Shown here: positions 1 through 12,526 of the stretch, piece after piece | Layout: each line of letters starts with the position of its first letter | Numbering within the stretch: the stretch's first letter is position 1 | Notes under the pieces: model-generated | The model's database searches: none | The model's input: the letters and a program-made list of their open reading frames with translations, nothing else | Told to the model about the DNA's origin: nothing | Program-made: the position numbers and the translations under genes | Assembly (NCBI GenBank): GCA_021396245.1 | Contig: WNYE01000070.1 | Location: 1-64,000, forward strand | Origin: Sporothrix humicola | Lineage: Eukaryota; Ascomycota; Sordariomycetes; Ophiostomatales; Ophiostomataceae | Direction: 5' to 3' | Length of the DNA: 64,000 nucleotides

Positions 1-80
<80 letters not shown>
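1..80. repeat. T35-C-A44 homopolymer palindrome
   Basis: Thirty-five T, one C and forty-four A form an almost perfect inverted repeat with a one-base loop. It could fold into a hairpin, could mark two joined poly(A) tails (for example of back-to-back retroposed copies), or could be an assembly or amplification artefact. It lies at the window edge, so its left extent is unknown. Confidence 0.9.
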
Positions 81-83
<3 letters not shown>

Positions 84-2848
84 TAAACGCAGGATTAAAA
101 TATCAACAAAACAACAAAAACAAATAAAATACAAAATATTCGTAGTATCACATTCAGAAAATTCTTGATATACGGTAGCTAGTCATGTCTATTGATCTAC
201 CAGGTATGCAAAATCAACAATTACACTCTACAGACCCCTTTCGTTCAATACGGACGTGTGCACCATTGAACACTAGACGCCTGGTGGGATTGTATTGCCC
301 GACGTCGAACACTGCAGAGTCTATTTGCCTGAAACACACATGGAAGATGCCAGTTGAAGCCCCTATTCTGGTATTGCCATTTGATTGCTTGATGGCCATT
401 TAATGGCATGGCTGCTCTCTATGTGGCAGGCACTTTATTTCGTCCAACAAGCCACATATTTTTCTTTCTCATTCTCGTCTGCCACACGTTTACTCAATAT
501 ACAGATAATGAACGTGCGAGGATTGAGGCGACACAAGATATATTGGGCACACGGACATGGAAACAGGTACACAAATATTCTGGACGCAAGAAATAGGGGA
601 AGACAGAAGAACAAGGCTCGGGACGAGGGATATTAGGCTTGCTATGCATATCGCTTCATTACTCTCAGCCCGTACACCTAGAATTCCGGGTAAACAAGAA
701 GTTTAGTTGTAGCCGCAGACAATTACATGGTTATGGCTTCCCGTTTGCATCTCGTTCTCTTGAAACGCAATCGCGTTTACCTGCATACGGCGGTCCACGA
801 CGGCAAATACAGCTGTGGCTGTTTGGCGCTGTTTTGGCTGTCTCGAGGCAGCCAGTGTTTGCACTTTTCGTTCGTTATCGATTCCTTTATATGCAATGTA
901 AGGGACAATACGCCTATGTACACGAACGCAGCACAAAATCTGCAGGTACGCCGATATCCCGTATGACAATGACGGCGATGGCACCGTATCATTCATTGTG
1001 TGCCAATCTCTCTTTGATGCTGTCAACAGATGGCTGACGTGGAGGGAGGGGATCAGTATACAGGACGAGTGCATGGAATATGCACAAGAATACGGAGAAA
1101 TGATCACAAGCTGCGTGGTTGTGTGATCTTTCTTTCTACTGACTTGTCGGAATGATAGATGATAGCAGACCTGCACAAGATAGACTCCAACCTGCCGGCC
1201 GGAAGGCGACAGGCCTGCCAATATGTCTGCTACACGACACAACATCCCCTCGTAAGGTGAGACTGGGGATAGAATCGGGTCACAGCATCAACATCAATAT
1301 CAACAAGGACATCAACAGGCATACGGATGAGGAATGTGTTACAGGTAAACAGGCAAACATGAATCTCGTGGCGTAATAGGCTTCATCATCTCCTCGCTCT
1401 TTTCGTTTCGTTTCCTTTCGCCGAGAAGTGCAGAAGGATTGTGGATGTGGCCATCTCACAAGATGTGACATCCACCCATTGATGTTTGTCGTACGTCAGT
1501 TTCTCCGGGCACACATCCGACCAGGACGAGAACCAGGTCAAGGTTCACGTCCGGCGGCTACGGAATCGCAAAACAGCCATGGCATATTTGCCTGCCCACA
1601 ACCTGGACATTTGTTTTTGCCCCCGCTCCGTTTGGTCTGCCAGGGCGTATCGGGCGTCTTCGGCCAACCCCGGTACAGAGTTTTTTTTTCTTTCGTTTCC
1701 TTTTCGGTCCCCTGCTTCGGTCCCCCGGACGGTGGCGGTTCGGGGGATGCTGAATGCTCAACACGTAAATGCGCGAGGCGTGAGCATTCCTTTTCGTTTT
1801 GCTTCCGCAATTGTTTCACATAAAAGAGAAATACTTGCGTAAGTACTGCGTAGAAAAGATTGCCCTGGCTGAGAGGAGACGAAGCACAAGAGTGATTCTG
1901 CCAGGCTGCTGGATGTTTTGTAATCCATGCTTGTATTTCGTTTTGTATTACGTCGGCAAACATGCCACAATATGTGTCAGGAGGACAGGAGGACAGGCAG
2001 ACAGGATGGCAACCCTGGCTGCGTCCTTTTTTGTAAGAAACAAGCAAGAAGACTTTTGATTTCAGAAGCAAATAATTTTCGAAGCAGTCGACTGTGGTCA
2101 ATCGTCAACCATAAACAAACTCTCGTGGTAACCTCTGCCTCGATTCCACCAAACGGAAGACGGCACCTTTTTGATAGAGACTCAACGTTGATAACGATCA
2201 CGAAAGATCGGCATCGACAAGTTATGGAGCACATCACAATATTTCGCAATAACCAGGAATTATTCTTTTGGAAAACGATCGAGACCATCTGCCAGGATGG
2301 AGCACCACGTAAAAAAGCCTTGGCCAAGGCAGTGCCGACTGCCAGGCTTTTCTTTGCAAGGGGATTCTTTTTCTTTCCAGGCTTTAAAGGGACTCTCCAG
2401 TCTCCCTCTCCATCGGGAAGCCAAGCATTGATCAGCAGTGTATTCTGCGTGTTCTGGACAGTGGGGACGATGGTATTCCTAGGCGGTAGGCGCCAGCAAC
2501 CTGGCAGCAAGATCGTTCCCAGTCTCTCAAGTCTTCCTTCGGTCTGGCCAGCGCTTGTCCTTCCCCCTTTTGTCTTTGTGAAAGCTACCCCTTTTCTTCG
2601 ATCCCACAGCCGCATGCACGTAGCCTTGTTTTCCGTGACGGATTCCCAGTTTTTCTTGTTGTTGCTTTCAATGCTCTCCATATTTTGTATCCATCTTCTG
2701 CAAATCTCAGGGCTATCACAGAAAGACAGCGAGTACTTTTGTGCACGTTAGTTTGTTTCCAGTTTCCCGTCGGTCTGTTTCTCTTTCCAGCCTTTTGCCA
2801 CGCTTTTCGTGGTCTTGGCTTTCGGCAGGGCACATACCACGTCGATTC

Positions 2849-2875
2849 TGGATGGCCTGGATGGCCTGGATGGCC
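2849..2875 (+). repeat. 9-bp tandem repeat, 3 copies (TGGATGGCC)
   Basis: Three perfect consecutive copies of TGGATGGCC are followed by TCG. The array lies in non-coding DNA. It is a simple minisatellite-like array with no evident function. Confidence 0.9.
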
Positions 2876-5800
2876 TCGTAGACCTTGTTTTGTTTGCTTG
2901 TTGCATGCCCATCTCCGGGTCTGGCCAGACTTGACCTGGTCTGTTTGAATTGTCTGACTTTTCAGTCTGTTGGACCAGGCTACATGTTTTTCGTCTCTGT
3001 GTTCCACGTTTTTGCAACGAATTTGACTGGCTGTCGTTGTCTCGTTTTGTTTTTCTTTTCTTTTGCGTGGCCTGGCCGGGGCGAAACATGAAACGACCAG
3101 GCATTTTGCACTTTGCATATTGGACGAAAAATAAGTCCTTAACAGCTCCAACGGAAACAAAACAACAGCAAAAAGAAAGCAGAGAAACAGTTGAAACAGC
3201 TGAGTGAAGAGAGTGACGACAGCGTCAAGACGAAAGAGCACCTGATCTGTTGAGACGAGACACAGGGCTGGCATCTTTTCTTGGGATTCCTTTCCCTTTT
3301 GCTTCCTTTTTTCTTCACTCTTTGACCTGGCTCGAGCACAAAAACTGGACCATGTTCGGCGAAGCTCGAACGATAGCTTCACTTTGGTCTGAAATCGTCT
3401 CCAAGAGTGAGGTTCAGCTGAAGTGCAGGCTCAGAACCGAAATCTTGGAGCAATCTCATTAGAAAGGCTCTAGCCTTGCTCTCGGACCTCGATCGAGGCA
3501 CCAGGAAAAACCATCACAAACCATCATGAACGAACGAGAAAAAAAAGGAAGCCAGAAACCTTCTAGCGGAAATGAAAATCGTCTCAGGTAAGATGGGGTA
3601 CTCGTGATTCCACCTAAACTGGCTGGCTGCGGGATGTACCTTGTCAGTGACATCTTTGCGTCTCCATCATTTGAATATGAGAACGGGATATCGAATTTGA
3701 ATTTCGACCACGTCGTCTGAATTTTGTTATTAAACTTCTCACAACAGGCGAGTAATGCAATGACTTTGCGTTGCACTGTTGGCAGCGTTGCGTTCGCTCT
3801 CTTGCCTGTGTGCGGCTTTTCTTCTTTCTCTCCCGTTTTCTCGTCCTCTCTCCTCCTCCCTGGGGTCGAAATTAACTTTGTTTCAGGACGACCAGCCAGG
3901 GGTGCCCTTGGGCCCATCGTTGTTTGGCCAAAAGCGCCACAGCGAACAGCAAAGGAAAGTCAACACATTTTGTGGGGATGCTCCACATCCCTCTTTCCTT
4001 GTCTTGTGTCTTGTGCACACATCAGACCCTGCAGCAATCACTGGAGCCAATCGACCATTGACAAAAAGTTTGGGAAGGAGGGAAGGAACAACCAGACCCA
4101 GCAAGAGAGAACGCCCACTGTAACGACGGTGCGAAAATGGCTGATGGCGCTCCGGGAAGGATGGGGGGCGCTTCGCCTAAGTCTAACTCAAAGTCCACTG
4201 AACCCACTGTCCACTGCATCCACAGCGCCCACCGCCTGTCCCCATCTCACCCAAAAACTCCGTCACCATCACCGAATCCACCGCCCACCGGCGCCCACTG
4301 CCCGCGTTCCCACTCTCAGGGACAGGGCCAAAGGTGCGACCGTAGCGTCAAAGAGTTGTTTATGCTGTGTGGGCAGTTGTCGATGTGAAGGAGATTTACG
4401 ATGCCACCATACAGGCCCTGCCAGCAGGCTTCTGTAACACTTGTAATCACTGTACATATATTTTATTGTGCCCACAATCCACTGTATCCCGCTGTGCGAC
4501 CGGGGCTGCAAAAGCAAGAAAACAAAAAGGAAAGAGCGGGAGAGCCCCTATTTTGCGCGCCTCTGGGTCTGGTCCTTCCCCATCCTCGTCATATCCCATC
4601 TCGGCTCAGGGCCCCTCCATGTTCTTTTTACCTTTCTATGCTTCTTCTTCTTATTACCCCATCATGTCATAGTATGATTTTCCGGACAGCGGTGCGTCTC
4701 AGGAAAAAATCTAGACGAACCCGTTCATCTGGGTTTGAGCCAATAAACGAATAACAAAACATGGGATGATTTCAATGATTTCCGTCCAGGGTTCAAATTT
4801 GTTGGAGCACATGCTTGTTCTTGTTGTTTGAGAACTTATGAAAACAGATGAAAACGGCCCAAGAAACGACGGACAACAACCCAGTGGCGAGTTGTCTGTT
4901 AGACCGTTTGAACCGTCTGCTTGTCAGTGTTAGTTGGAGGGCAAAAAGGAGACAAAACGGCGCGATTGTCCTAGTACTGTCTACAGAACGGCCATTAACA
5001 TCGGCACATGCTTTGCTTCTGAATGAGGGGAGACACATTGAGCAAGTAAAACGGGCAAGTGGCCGACGACAGATGAGGGGAAAATGCGCTTAATAGAAAA
5101 AGTAAAGACGACTTGTGACGATAACGACGAGAATACGACATAATTTACATGAGATACTCGAGAGAGGCCGGTGAGATTCATGAGATCGCCGACCTTTACG
5201 AGAAAGAGCGAACGACCGAGAGGGAAAGAGCCTCTACGGAGTAGTACTGCTGCCATCGTGACTGTGGCGCTTTTCGAAGAAGGAAAGAACGCAGGGCGGC
5301 ACTACGGCATTTCTAGTGCGAGACCCAACGGTCAAGACGATGCCAATTCGAGGGGAAATACGACGGCGAGGCATGAGGCACGAGGCAAGTGTCTGTTGGA
5401 CTTTGACGATGGTGTTAAAGTTAAATTGATTTAAAATGGGCAAATATGCAATCAATTGGAGCTACCCCGAAAGAGGCGAAAAAGAGGTGTGGTAGGTGTT
5501 AGAACACGATACCACGATGAGAGATGATATGAAGGGATGAACAATACGATTTTTCAGGAATTCGGTCTTTCTTTCTCGCTCTGGTGCCCCCAGTGTCTCT
5601 TTGAGTCTTTCTTCTTTCTTACTGTCTTCCTTCTCTTTCCTCACCGTTGGCATCTCACAAGTGCCTTGGCCGTCTTGTCCGTTTCTTGGCCTCATTTTGC
5701 CCCATGTTTTTGGCAGTGTGTTACGCACTCTTCCTGGCGACACTTTTCCCTTCTTAAAACCGTTTCCGTCCATTTCACTGCGCACATACCAGCACGGAGA

Positions 5801-7811
5801 ATATATTCGTATCTCTGACATGCGTCCGCGGCACCGTCGATTATTGAAGAATACAAACGGTCCAGATTGGGAAAGAGAGAGGCACCAGGTCGAAGCTGAT
5901 ACGCACGCCGGTTCGCTCTTGCCCTCTTCGTTTAAATTCATAATAAAATTGCGTCCTCACGTTGCCCGCTAGCTATTCAATTGACCTTCATCTGTTGACC
6001 GTAATTCTGTGCTCTTGCCGCCAGACGAGGTGAAGCAATTGGGCCGTCCTGTCCACTGAGAGCTTGAGAAAGCGACCGTGAGAGTCTCTCAGTCCGTTCG
6101 TCAGTCCGTCTCATTCGCAAAGTGAGAGGGAGAGATGCCAGGGGGTGTGCAATTTAAACGAAAAAGGGGTGTGTGAGAGGGGTGCAATTAGCGCGGTTCC
6201 TGGCGAGATGGGTGCATCTGCCCCTGGCTAACAGAGAAGGTGCAGTTGAAGTTGCAGTGGACTGGACAAACGACAGAGAAAGCTGGGGCCGATGTGCCAG
6301 CATCACTGTCATTGTCTTTACACTCTCTCCATTCTGGTGTCGCACCGCCATCGGATTTGCGTGTGGCAACCGCGCTGCAAGGTACCACAAACGACGCCAG
6401 GGCAGGAGCGGCGATGAAATATTCGTGAAGACTCTCGAGAGGGACAGAACGACAAAAAGAGACAGAAAGAGCGCTCGTGGAGGGCCAATTTGTTTTCGTC
6501 AGTGCGCATCGCTCTTTCCTGGCTCAGGTTTTCCTCTGGGTCCCTCTCCAGGGATCGCCATCCGTGATTTCCTCAGTCGCTCTTTTGTCGCTCTTCCTTC
6601 TCTGTCTCTTCAACCACAGCAAGACACCGAACCCCTGTCGTCGCACCGACCAGCAACCAGGGCACTCCAGGACCACTTTCCATCCTGGTCGTTGTCTCTT
6701 TTTCGCCTTTTTGCTCTGTGCTTTTTCGTTGTCCGCTTTTTCGTTCTCTTCATCCTTCTTGTCCCTCACACCCTTTTTTGCCTTTTGCTTGCGGTCTGCT
6801 GTGCGATTTTCTGCAGCTCAACTGTTCAATTAAAACAAGCTCACAAGGCCAGGATCATGGTGCAGAAAACGAGAGGATAACTCTAAAGAAGAAGAAAAAA
6901 AAAGAAAAAAAGAAGAAAAAAAAATTGTTTGTGTTTGACTTGAAGCAGGGCCTCTTCCTGCACCCCTGGGCCGCTCCTTCTCTCCTTCCCCAGGCTTCTT
7001 TGTGGTCTCGACTCTTTTTGTTTTCTCTCAACGAGTGATACGCTGAAAGTACTGCTCCTTGGGTCATTTCCTCACAGACAACGCCCGGCCATGCCTTCCT
7101 TTCGACGTCGTTTCTCCGTTCTTGCATCTTGCATCTGCACCTGCCCGACCCAACACGACTCGTGCTGCCCGAGACTCAGGCTCGTAGCCAAGCAAAGCCC
7201 AGACAAACAAACAGTAAAATACAGAATAAAATATGAGCGCACAAAAAGAAAAGAAAAACATACGTAGGCCACGAGCAATGCCCAGCCAGCACAGAGACAC
7301 AGACATCCACAACCAAGCCGCCACGACTGGCATCATGTCCGGTTCCTCGCTCTATCTGAGGATCTGGAAAATCTGAAATCGACCTCCGTAATTTACAAAG
7401 TACGCAGTCAGACGCTGCATGGGTGCTCCTGCTCCGTCCATGTCGTTGGCGTCTTCCTCTTTCCTTGAGTTCACAGACAGGACTACCTGGGCCTGGCCAC
7501 AAGGTGGATGGGGAAAAGACGAAAAGCGCAATCCACTTTCCTCACCTCTGTTGCTCCTTCCCTGGAAAGACTGGGAAGGAAAAGGACTGAAGAAAGTGGA
7601 ATGGGGGAAGTCGAGTTGTTGGTCGGTCTGGAGCCAGCAAGGGGACCACGCCCCTCCCATTCCACTACTCTCAAGTACCTTTTGTATGAGTTTTGTACTA
7701 AGAGAATACATCTGCCCGTACCTGCCCCAAATGGAGCTTGTTGTGCAACGCTCTTTCCCTCTCTGGCGTTTGCTCACATATTAGCATCGCATCCCTCTTT
7801 TAACCCTCTTA

Positions 7812-7867
7812 CTTTTCCCTCTCCTTTCCCTTCCTCTCTTTTTCTTCTCTTTTCTCTCCTCTCCTTT
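7812..7867 (+). other. Uninterrupted 56-nt pyrimidine tract
   Basis: Every base from 7812 to 7867 on the plus strand is C or T, and the surrounding 130 bases are almost entirely pyrimidine. CT-rich tracts are common in promoters and leaders of filamentous fungi and can adopt triplex structures. This one lies about 1.2 kb upstream of the CAP-protein start codon. Confidence 0.85.
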
Positions 7868-8363
7868 GGTCTCTTTTTCCCACCACCCATTTTCCTTTTC
7901 TCTTCACCCTCACACTCCTTTTTGTGGCCGCAATTCAGGTCGGTGTCTCATCAGGCACGTTCCACTCCTTTTAAACTTACCTTCTCTCCCTTTTTGCTCT
8001 CGCACTCCGTCCGCATTCTTCGCGCTTCGTCTCTCGCCAAAGAAAAAAACGTTTCTCTCTCGTCACGACACGTCCAGACAGCCGAGTTGTCCTTCATTTG
8101 TTTTCAGTTCTTGCTTTATCTTTTTTCGCCTTTCCTTTTGCCAAACCCTCATTCAGCAGGGCCGCCCAGACTGTGTCTACAGCAACAAAAACAAGAAACC
8201 ACCATTTTCACGAACCAGCATCCTAGAACAAATTCACCTTTTGTTCTACCGCATATCTCGCTCAGTCGCCTCAGACACCATATCATCATCGTTTTCTCTC
8301 CAGTATCCTTGACGGGTCACCAGGTTTATACAGCAGTGCTGCCCAACGACGCTCTCCTCGTAG

Positions 8364-8993
8364 ATATATCTTCGCCATATATCTATCCTTCGTCTTTCTC
8401 TTTTCTCGATAACTCGACAAGAAAAGACAGCATCCCTGGATTTGGATTGCCCTGCGACCTCCCACACGTCAAAAGGTATGTATTCTGTGTTTGTGTGTGT
8501 ACTCGCTGCTCGTGTGCTTTGGTGATGTTGCGGCAATATATCTGGTGTTTCTTTGTTGTGCTTCGTCCTTTCTTCTCCGTCCACAAACGCAACGCTCTTT
8601 ATTGTTCGCTTCCACGACCACTCGATACAACGCGCCACCCACACCACACAATCCCATTGTTGCTCCCCGTTTGATATATCTCTGGGTACGCAAAGTTGGA
8701 TACAACAAAGGGACTGGGGAAACTCGGGTCGCATCGACTGCACCCTCAGCTGCCGACTCGTCTAAGACGTTGTTCACGTCTCAAAGAGGCAATGAAAACA
8801 TCCAGCCAAATATATCGTCCTCTCAAAAAACCCCGGTTCCTTTATAAACAAGATGACTCCCAATTTGGAATCTGGACCTCGACGTTTCCATTTACATTTT
8901 CTGTTCTGCAAAGATCACCATGATCACGACGCATATCAACAACATCTCACAATTGCATAAACACCACCCGCCAAAGCACAAAGCAAATATATC
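8364..8993 (+). promoter_or_regulatory. Cluster of six ATATATC motifs upstream of the CAP gene
   Basis: ATATATC occurs, always in the same orientation, at 8364, 8377, 8536, 8674, 8810 and 8987. Five copies lie upstream of a TATAAA element and one lies between it and the start codon. A random 630-bp stretch should hold well under one copy. The cluster may be a binding array for a transcription factor controlling the secreted CAP protein. I cannot name the factor. Confidence 0.45.
8841..8848 (+). promoter_or_regulatory. TATA box (TTTATAAA) of the CAP gene
   Basis: A perfect TTTATAAA lies about 230 bp upstream of the CAP-protein ATG, so transcription probably begins near 8870-8900 with a leader of roughly 170-200 nt. 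No open frame that could be a competing coding exon lies between it and the ATG. Confidence 0.5.
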
Positions 8994-9075
8994 CAAATTC
9001 AAACTCAACAGGACCTGTTGCTAACCCGCCTCAAGAAACCGATATCTCTCTTATCACCTCCACCTCACTTTCAAT

Positions 9076-10114
9076 ATGAAGGCCTCTTTCGCCCTCGCCC
9101 TTACGGGTGCTTTCCTGGCCGTGGCCAGCCCCATCGACAAGCGTGTCATCCACACCGAGTACGTCACCGACCTGGTGTACGTTACCGTGACTGTCGACCC
9201 GACGACCGCCAAGCCTACCACGCACCACACCACCCACGCCAAGAAGCCGAAGACGACTTCCATCAAGACGACTTCGACGACGCCTCCTCCTCCCCCGCCA
9301 CCGACCACCACGTCGACCCCGCCGCCGCCGCCGCCGACCACTTCGTCGACTGCCCAGGCCCAGCCCGAGGCGATCACCATTACCGTTACCCCCGGTGCTG
9401 AGACCGAGGCCGCTGCTGCTACGACTGCCCCGGCTGCCGTCCAGCCCGCTGTTGCCCAGGTCCCCGCCGAGGAGAGCTCTTCCCCGGCTGCTGCCGCTAC
9501 CACCGCTGCCGCCTCGACCGAGCAGCCCACCGATTTCGGCAGCACTGCCGTCTACCACCACAACCTGCACCGCTCCAACCACTCTGCCCCGGCTGTCAGC
9601 TGGAACAGCGACCTGGCCGACTACGCCGCCCAGGTCGCCGCTTCTTGCGTCTTTGCCCACGACATGTATGTTCCTTACCCTTCTTTCTCCCCCCCTTCCC
9701 TTTGTAAACATAAGCTAACATTTCTATAGGACCCCTGGCGGTGGCGGTTACGGCCAGAACATTGCTGTCTACGGCGCCTCTGGCGACGTTGAGAGCATGG
9801 ACTCCTCCAAGATCGTTGCCCAGGCTATTACGGATATGTGGTACAACGGCGAGGTCTGGCAGTACCCTGCCGACGGCTACGGCCAGAGCAGCCCCGACAT
9901 GTCCAACTTTGAGGGCTGGGGCCACTTCTCCCAGGTCGTCTGGGTTGCCTCGACCGAGATCGGCTGCGCTTCGCAGTACTGCGCTCCCGGCACCATCTAC
10001 AGCGGCATGGGCTCTTGGTTCACCGTCTGCGACTACAAGTCGGCCGGTAACCTGGGCGGCGCCTACGGCGAGAACGTCCTGCCTTCCCTGGGCGAGGCTA
10101 CTGTCACGGCTTAA
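9076..10114 (+). CDS. Secreted CAP/SCP (PR-1/Pry1-like) protein
   Basis: Two exons (9076-9665, 9730-10114) give 324 residues; the 64-nt intron has GTATGT, a GCTAAC branch site and TATAG. Residues 1-18 look like a signal peptide, followed by a Lys-Arg Kex2-type site at 22-23. Then comes a long Thr/Pro/Ala-rich linker with proline runs (about 40-155), probably O-glycosylated and wall-spanning. A C-terminal CAP domain (about 155-324) shows WNSDLADYAA, GYGQN across the splice junction, GHFSQVVW (CAP1) and VCDYKSAGN (CAP2), with Cys pairs expected for the fold. Fungal Pry proteins of this family bind and export sterols or fatty acids; whether this one does is inference. The start is the first ATG after a TATA box. 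The domain is complete, and its G/C-ending codon use contrasts sharply with the flanking DNA. Confidence 0.93.
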
Positions 10115-12526
10115 ACGTGATGTGGTCTCTCTTACCACTCTTTTTTTCACCCAAAACTGAAAACAAAACCATGTCTCCTTGGCTTGGATGTGTGGATGAA
10201 ATATGAAAAACATCAACCGTTCTAAACCTGACAAACAACCGAAAAGCCCGCCCCCTTTTTTCTTCTTCACTTCTTTATGCTGCCACCTCTCTCGGAGTGG
10301 TATCATCCCCATTTGTTCTTCTTTCTCAACTGATGATTTTTTGAAACCTTTTTTTTCCTTGGGTCCTTTTGATTTTTCCTTATTTACTTTCTATCTGTGT
10401 TCTTTCTATCCACACACTTTTTTTCTCCTTTTCTTTCCTATTTTCTCTCACAACCTTTTTCTCTCTTCTTTTCATCAATGCGCATAGTTCGCTGGGACGG
10501 GTTTTTTTCTTCTCAAAATTTTGAAAAAGGATTTTGTCTCCTTCCGAGAGGCTTGCAAGAAACTCAAAACAATGTACTGGGTTAGAGAGAGATGAAGAGC
10601 AGCCATTATTTTTGCATCAACTTGCTTCTTTTGCATTTTTGTTTTTGTCAATCATCTTGGCCTCCTTTTCGATTCTCTTTTTTTAGCTTACCACACATTT
10701 TTTGTATCTCAACCTCAAAGAAGGGACAATGACTTTTCTATAACGCCGGCATTCACACTTTGACGATCTACAAGAAGACATGGCAAAGGACAAATTTAAC
10801 AACTTCAATAAAAAAAGTGAAAAGTGACAGGTGACCTTCCGAGTCTGACAAATAGTGCCCGTGACGTAGTCTAAGTATGTTTAACGTGAATGAACCCTTA
10901 AGTGAACACTGAAAATGACAAAGATACTGCTCTTTAGTTGTCATGAACAAGCTTTTTTTGCTGCTTTGTCTTTTTGACTGGCCTCTTCATCCTTTGTTCG
11001 AGTCGCGTGTCTCTTCTAGTGAACACGTTATTTTTACCGTACAAAGAGCAAAGCGACGTCCGACCGGCGACAATAGTCTTCCTTGAAAGTCGCGTCGCGT
11101 CTTTTTTGGTCGTTGACTTTTGTCTCCCTTTTTTGCAACTTGCCTGGAATGTCGCTGCAAGCTTCCAGATCTTGACAGGACGAATCAACGAATTAGACTG
11201 TAAGACTTTTGACTTTGCCAAGACGTGGGACACGAGATCCTCTGTATTTCTGTGCGGATGTCTTACCTCACAATCAACGGACGGGAGAGTCCCGAGACAG
11301 ATCGTCGCTGGATGGGCGTAAAAAATCAGTATGAAGGAAGCTGAAAAGAAGCCACGGCGTGGCTGAGACCCTGAAGATATTTTCTCCGAAGAAAAAAGAC
11401 ACATCCTTCCTGAATGTCGACATTTGCATTCCTACCGACCAGTGATTCATCAACGTCTTTAGTCCCCAATATTCGGTCTCGTTCTTCAACAAGACAATAT
11501 TTGGTGGCCCATAGTGATCGTCACCCATAGTGATCGTCAAAAGCTCTTTTTTATTGTTCTATTGTTCACCGTCGGTCTGACATGGATCGCCACCCTAAAA
11601 AAGGGCATTGTTTGACGGACCGTTGACGGCTGAACGGTCATTGCTGTTGGACCCAAAATGCTTCATCTCGTCGTATGGGCACACTTCCATTCTGAGCATC
11701 GTGTTGAAGGGCACAAATGTCTTTCGTATGGTTGCTCATACAGTCTTTATTTCCTATGGCCCTGTTTTGTTATTATCGCGATATAAACATTGCGTAGATG
11801 CAAATATAATTGTGGTCAACGAAGAGGCCCCAAGAACTTTGACTAACTTTCTTATTTCTGCCAATGTTATTGTCTTGTAGTAATATAGACCCAGCATAAT
11901 TCCTGGCTCGCATCAAACGTGTTTCCGTGTATTGACTTGTGTTTGTTTCCTCATTGCCGCTCGCCTCTTATCCCGTGTGTAAATTCTCCGAAGGTGTGAG
12001 AATATGGGGGTTTGGCTGAGGCTGAATGAGGACGGCGAGCAGTTTGATTTGCGGAAGAAAGAATTGCAATGAATCATGATGGTCATGGTTGAGTTTTCAA
12101 ATATTTGCTTTTTCGAAACTGAGATGGATATGGTAGACATGAAAACAAACATAGATAGACACTGTCGAAAAGGAAAACACAAAACTCCTGTTGACGGGGA
12201 AGCCCCGTTCGGTTTACCCATTTTCACACAAGACTAGAAAAGAATTTCAAGAAATGAACAGTTTTAGAAGAAGAGAAATTTGGACCTTTTCTCTCCATGC
12301 CCGGTCGTTACATGATATAAACTAGGAAAAGATGACAAAACGAATAAGAAACGACTTGGAACAGAGAACCGATATAGATATGAAAAAGTAGAGAAAAAAA
12401 AAGAGAAACGAGAAACTCCCCGATTGCTATTTTGCACCCCAAATGTCTTTTGCACCATCTTTCAAGCACGAGTAAGTGCGTCCTCCCCCGATAATTTTAT
12501 CCCACCCACTCCCCTTCACTCCCCCG
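10115..12526. other. Intergenic region, 2.4 kb
   Basis: This stretch holds the 3' ends of the convergent CAP and ceramide synthase genes. It is T-rich on the plus strand from about 10.25 to 10.7 kb and mixed beyond that. No frame shows codon bias or a recognisable domain, and I see no RNA gene. Confidence 0.6.

Larger units (their letters stand above)
81..8350. other. Gene-free block, about 8.3 kb
   Basis: I see no supportable gene on either strand. Open frames here are set by T/C-rich or A/G-rich composition. They lack the G/C-ending codon bias of the real genes, have no recognisable domain, and do not join across plausible introns. The block holds a 3 x 9-bp repeat near 2.85 kb, an A/G tract near 6.9 kb and a long pyrimidine tract near 7.8 kb. 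It may be upstream regulatory DNA or a non-coding transcript unit. Confidence 0.6.

Noticed and set aside
1927..2751. 274-residue open frame (+)
   Set aside because: Mixed codon use, no domain, and overlapping open frames on the other strand of similar length; a chance frame.
4790..4800. GGTTCAAATTT resembling a tRNA B box
   Set aside because: It lacks the final CC pairing, an A box at proper distance and an acceptor stem.
7508..8674. 388-residue open frame (+) upstream of the CAP gene
   Set aside because: It is created by long pyrimidine tracts (Phe/Leu/Ser/Pro runs), has no G/C-ending codon bias and no domain, and overlaps the ATATATC promoter cluster.
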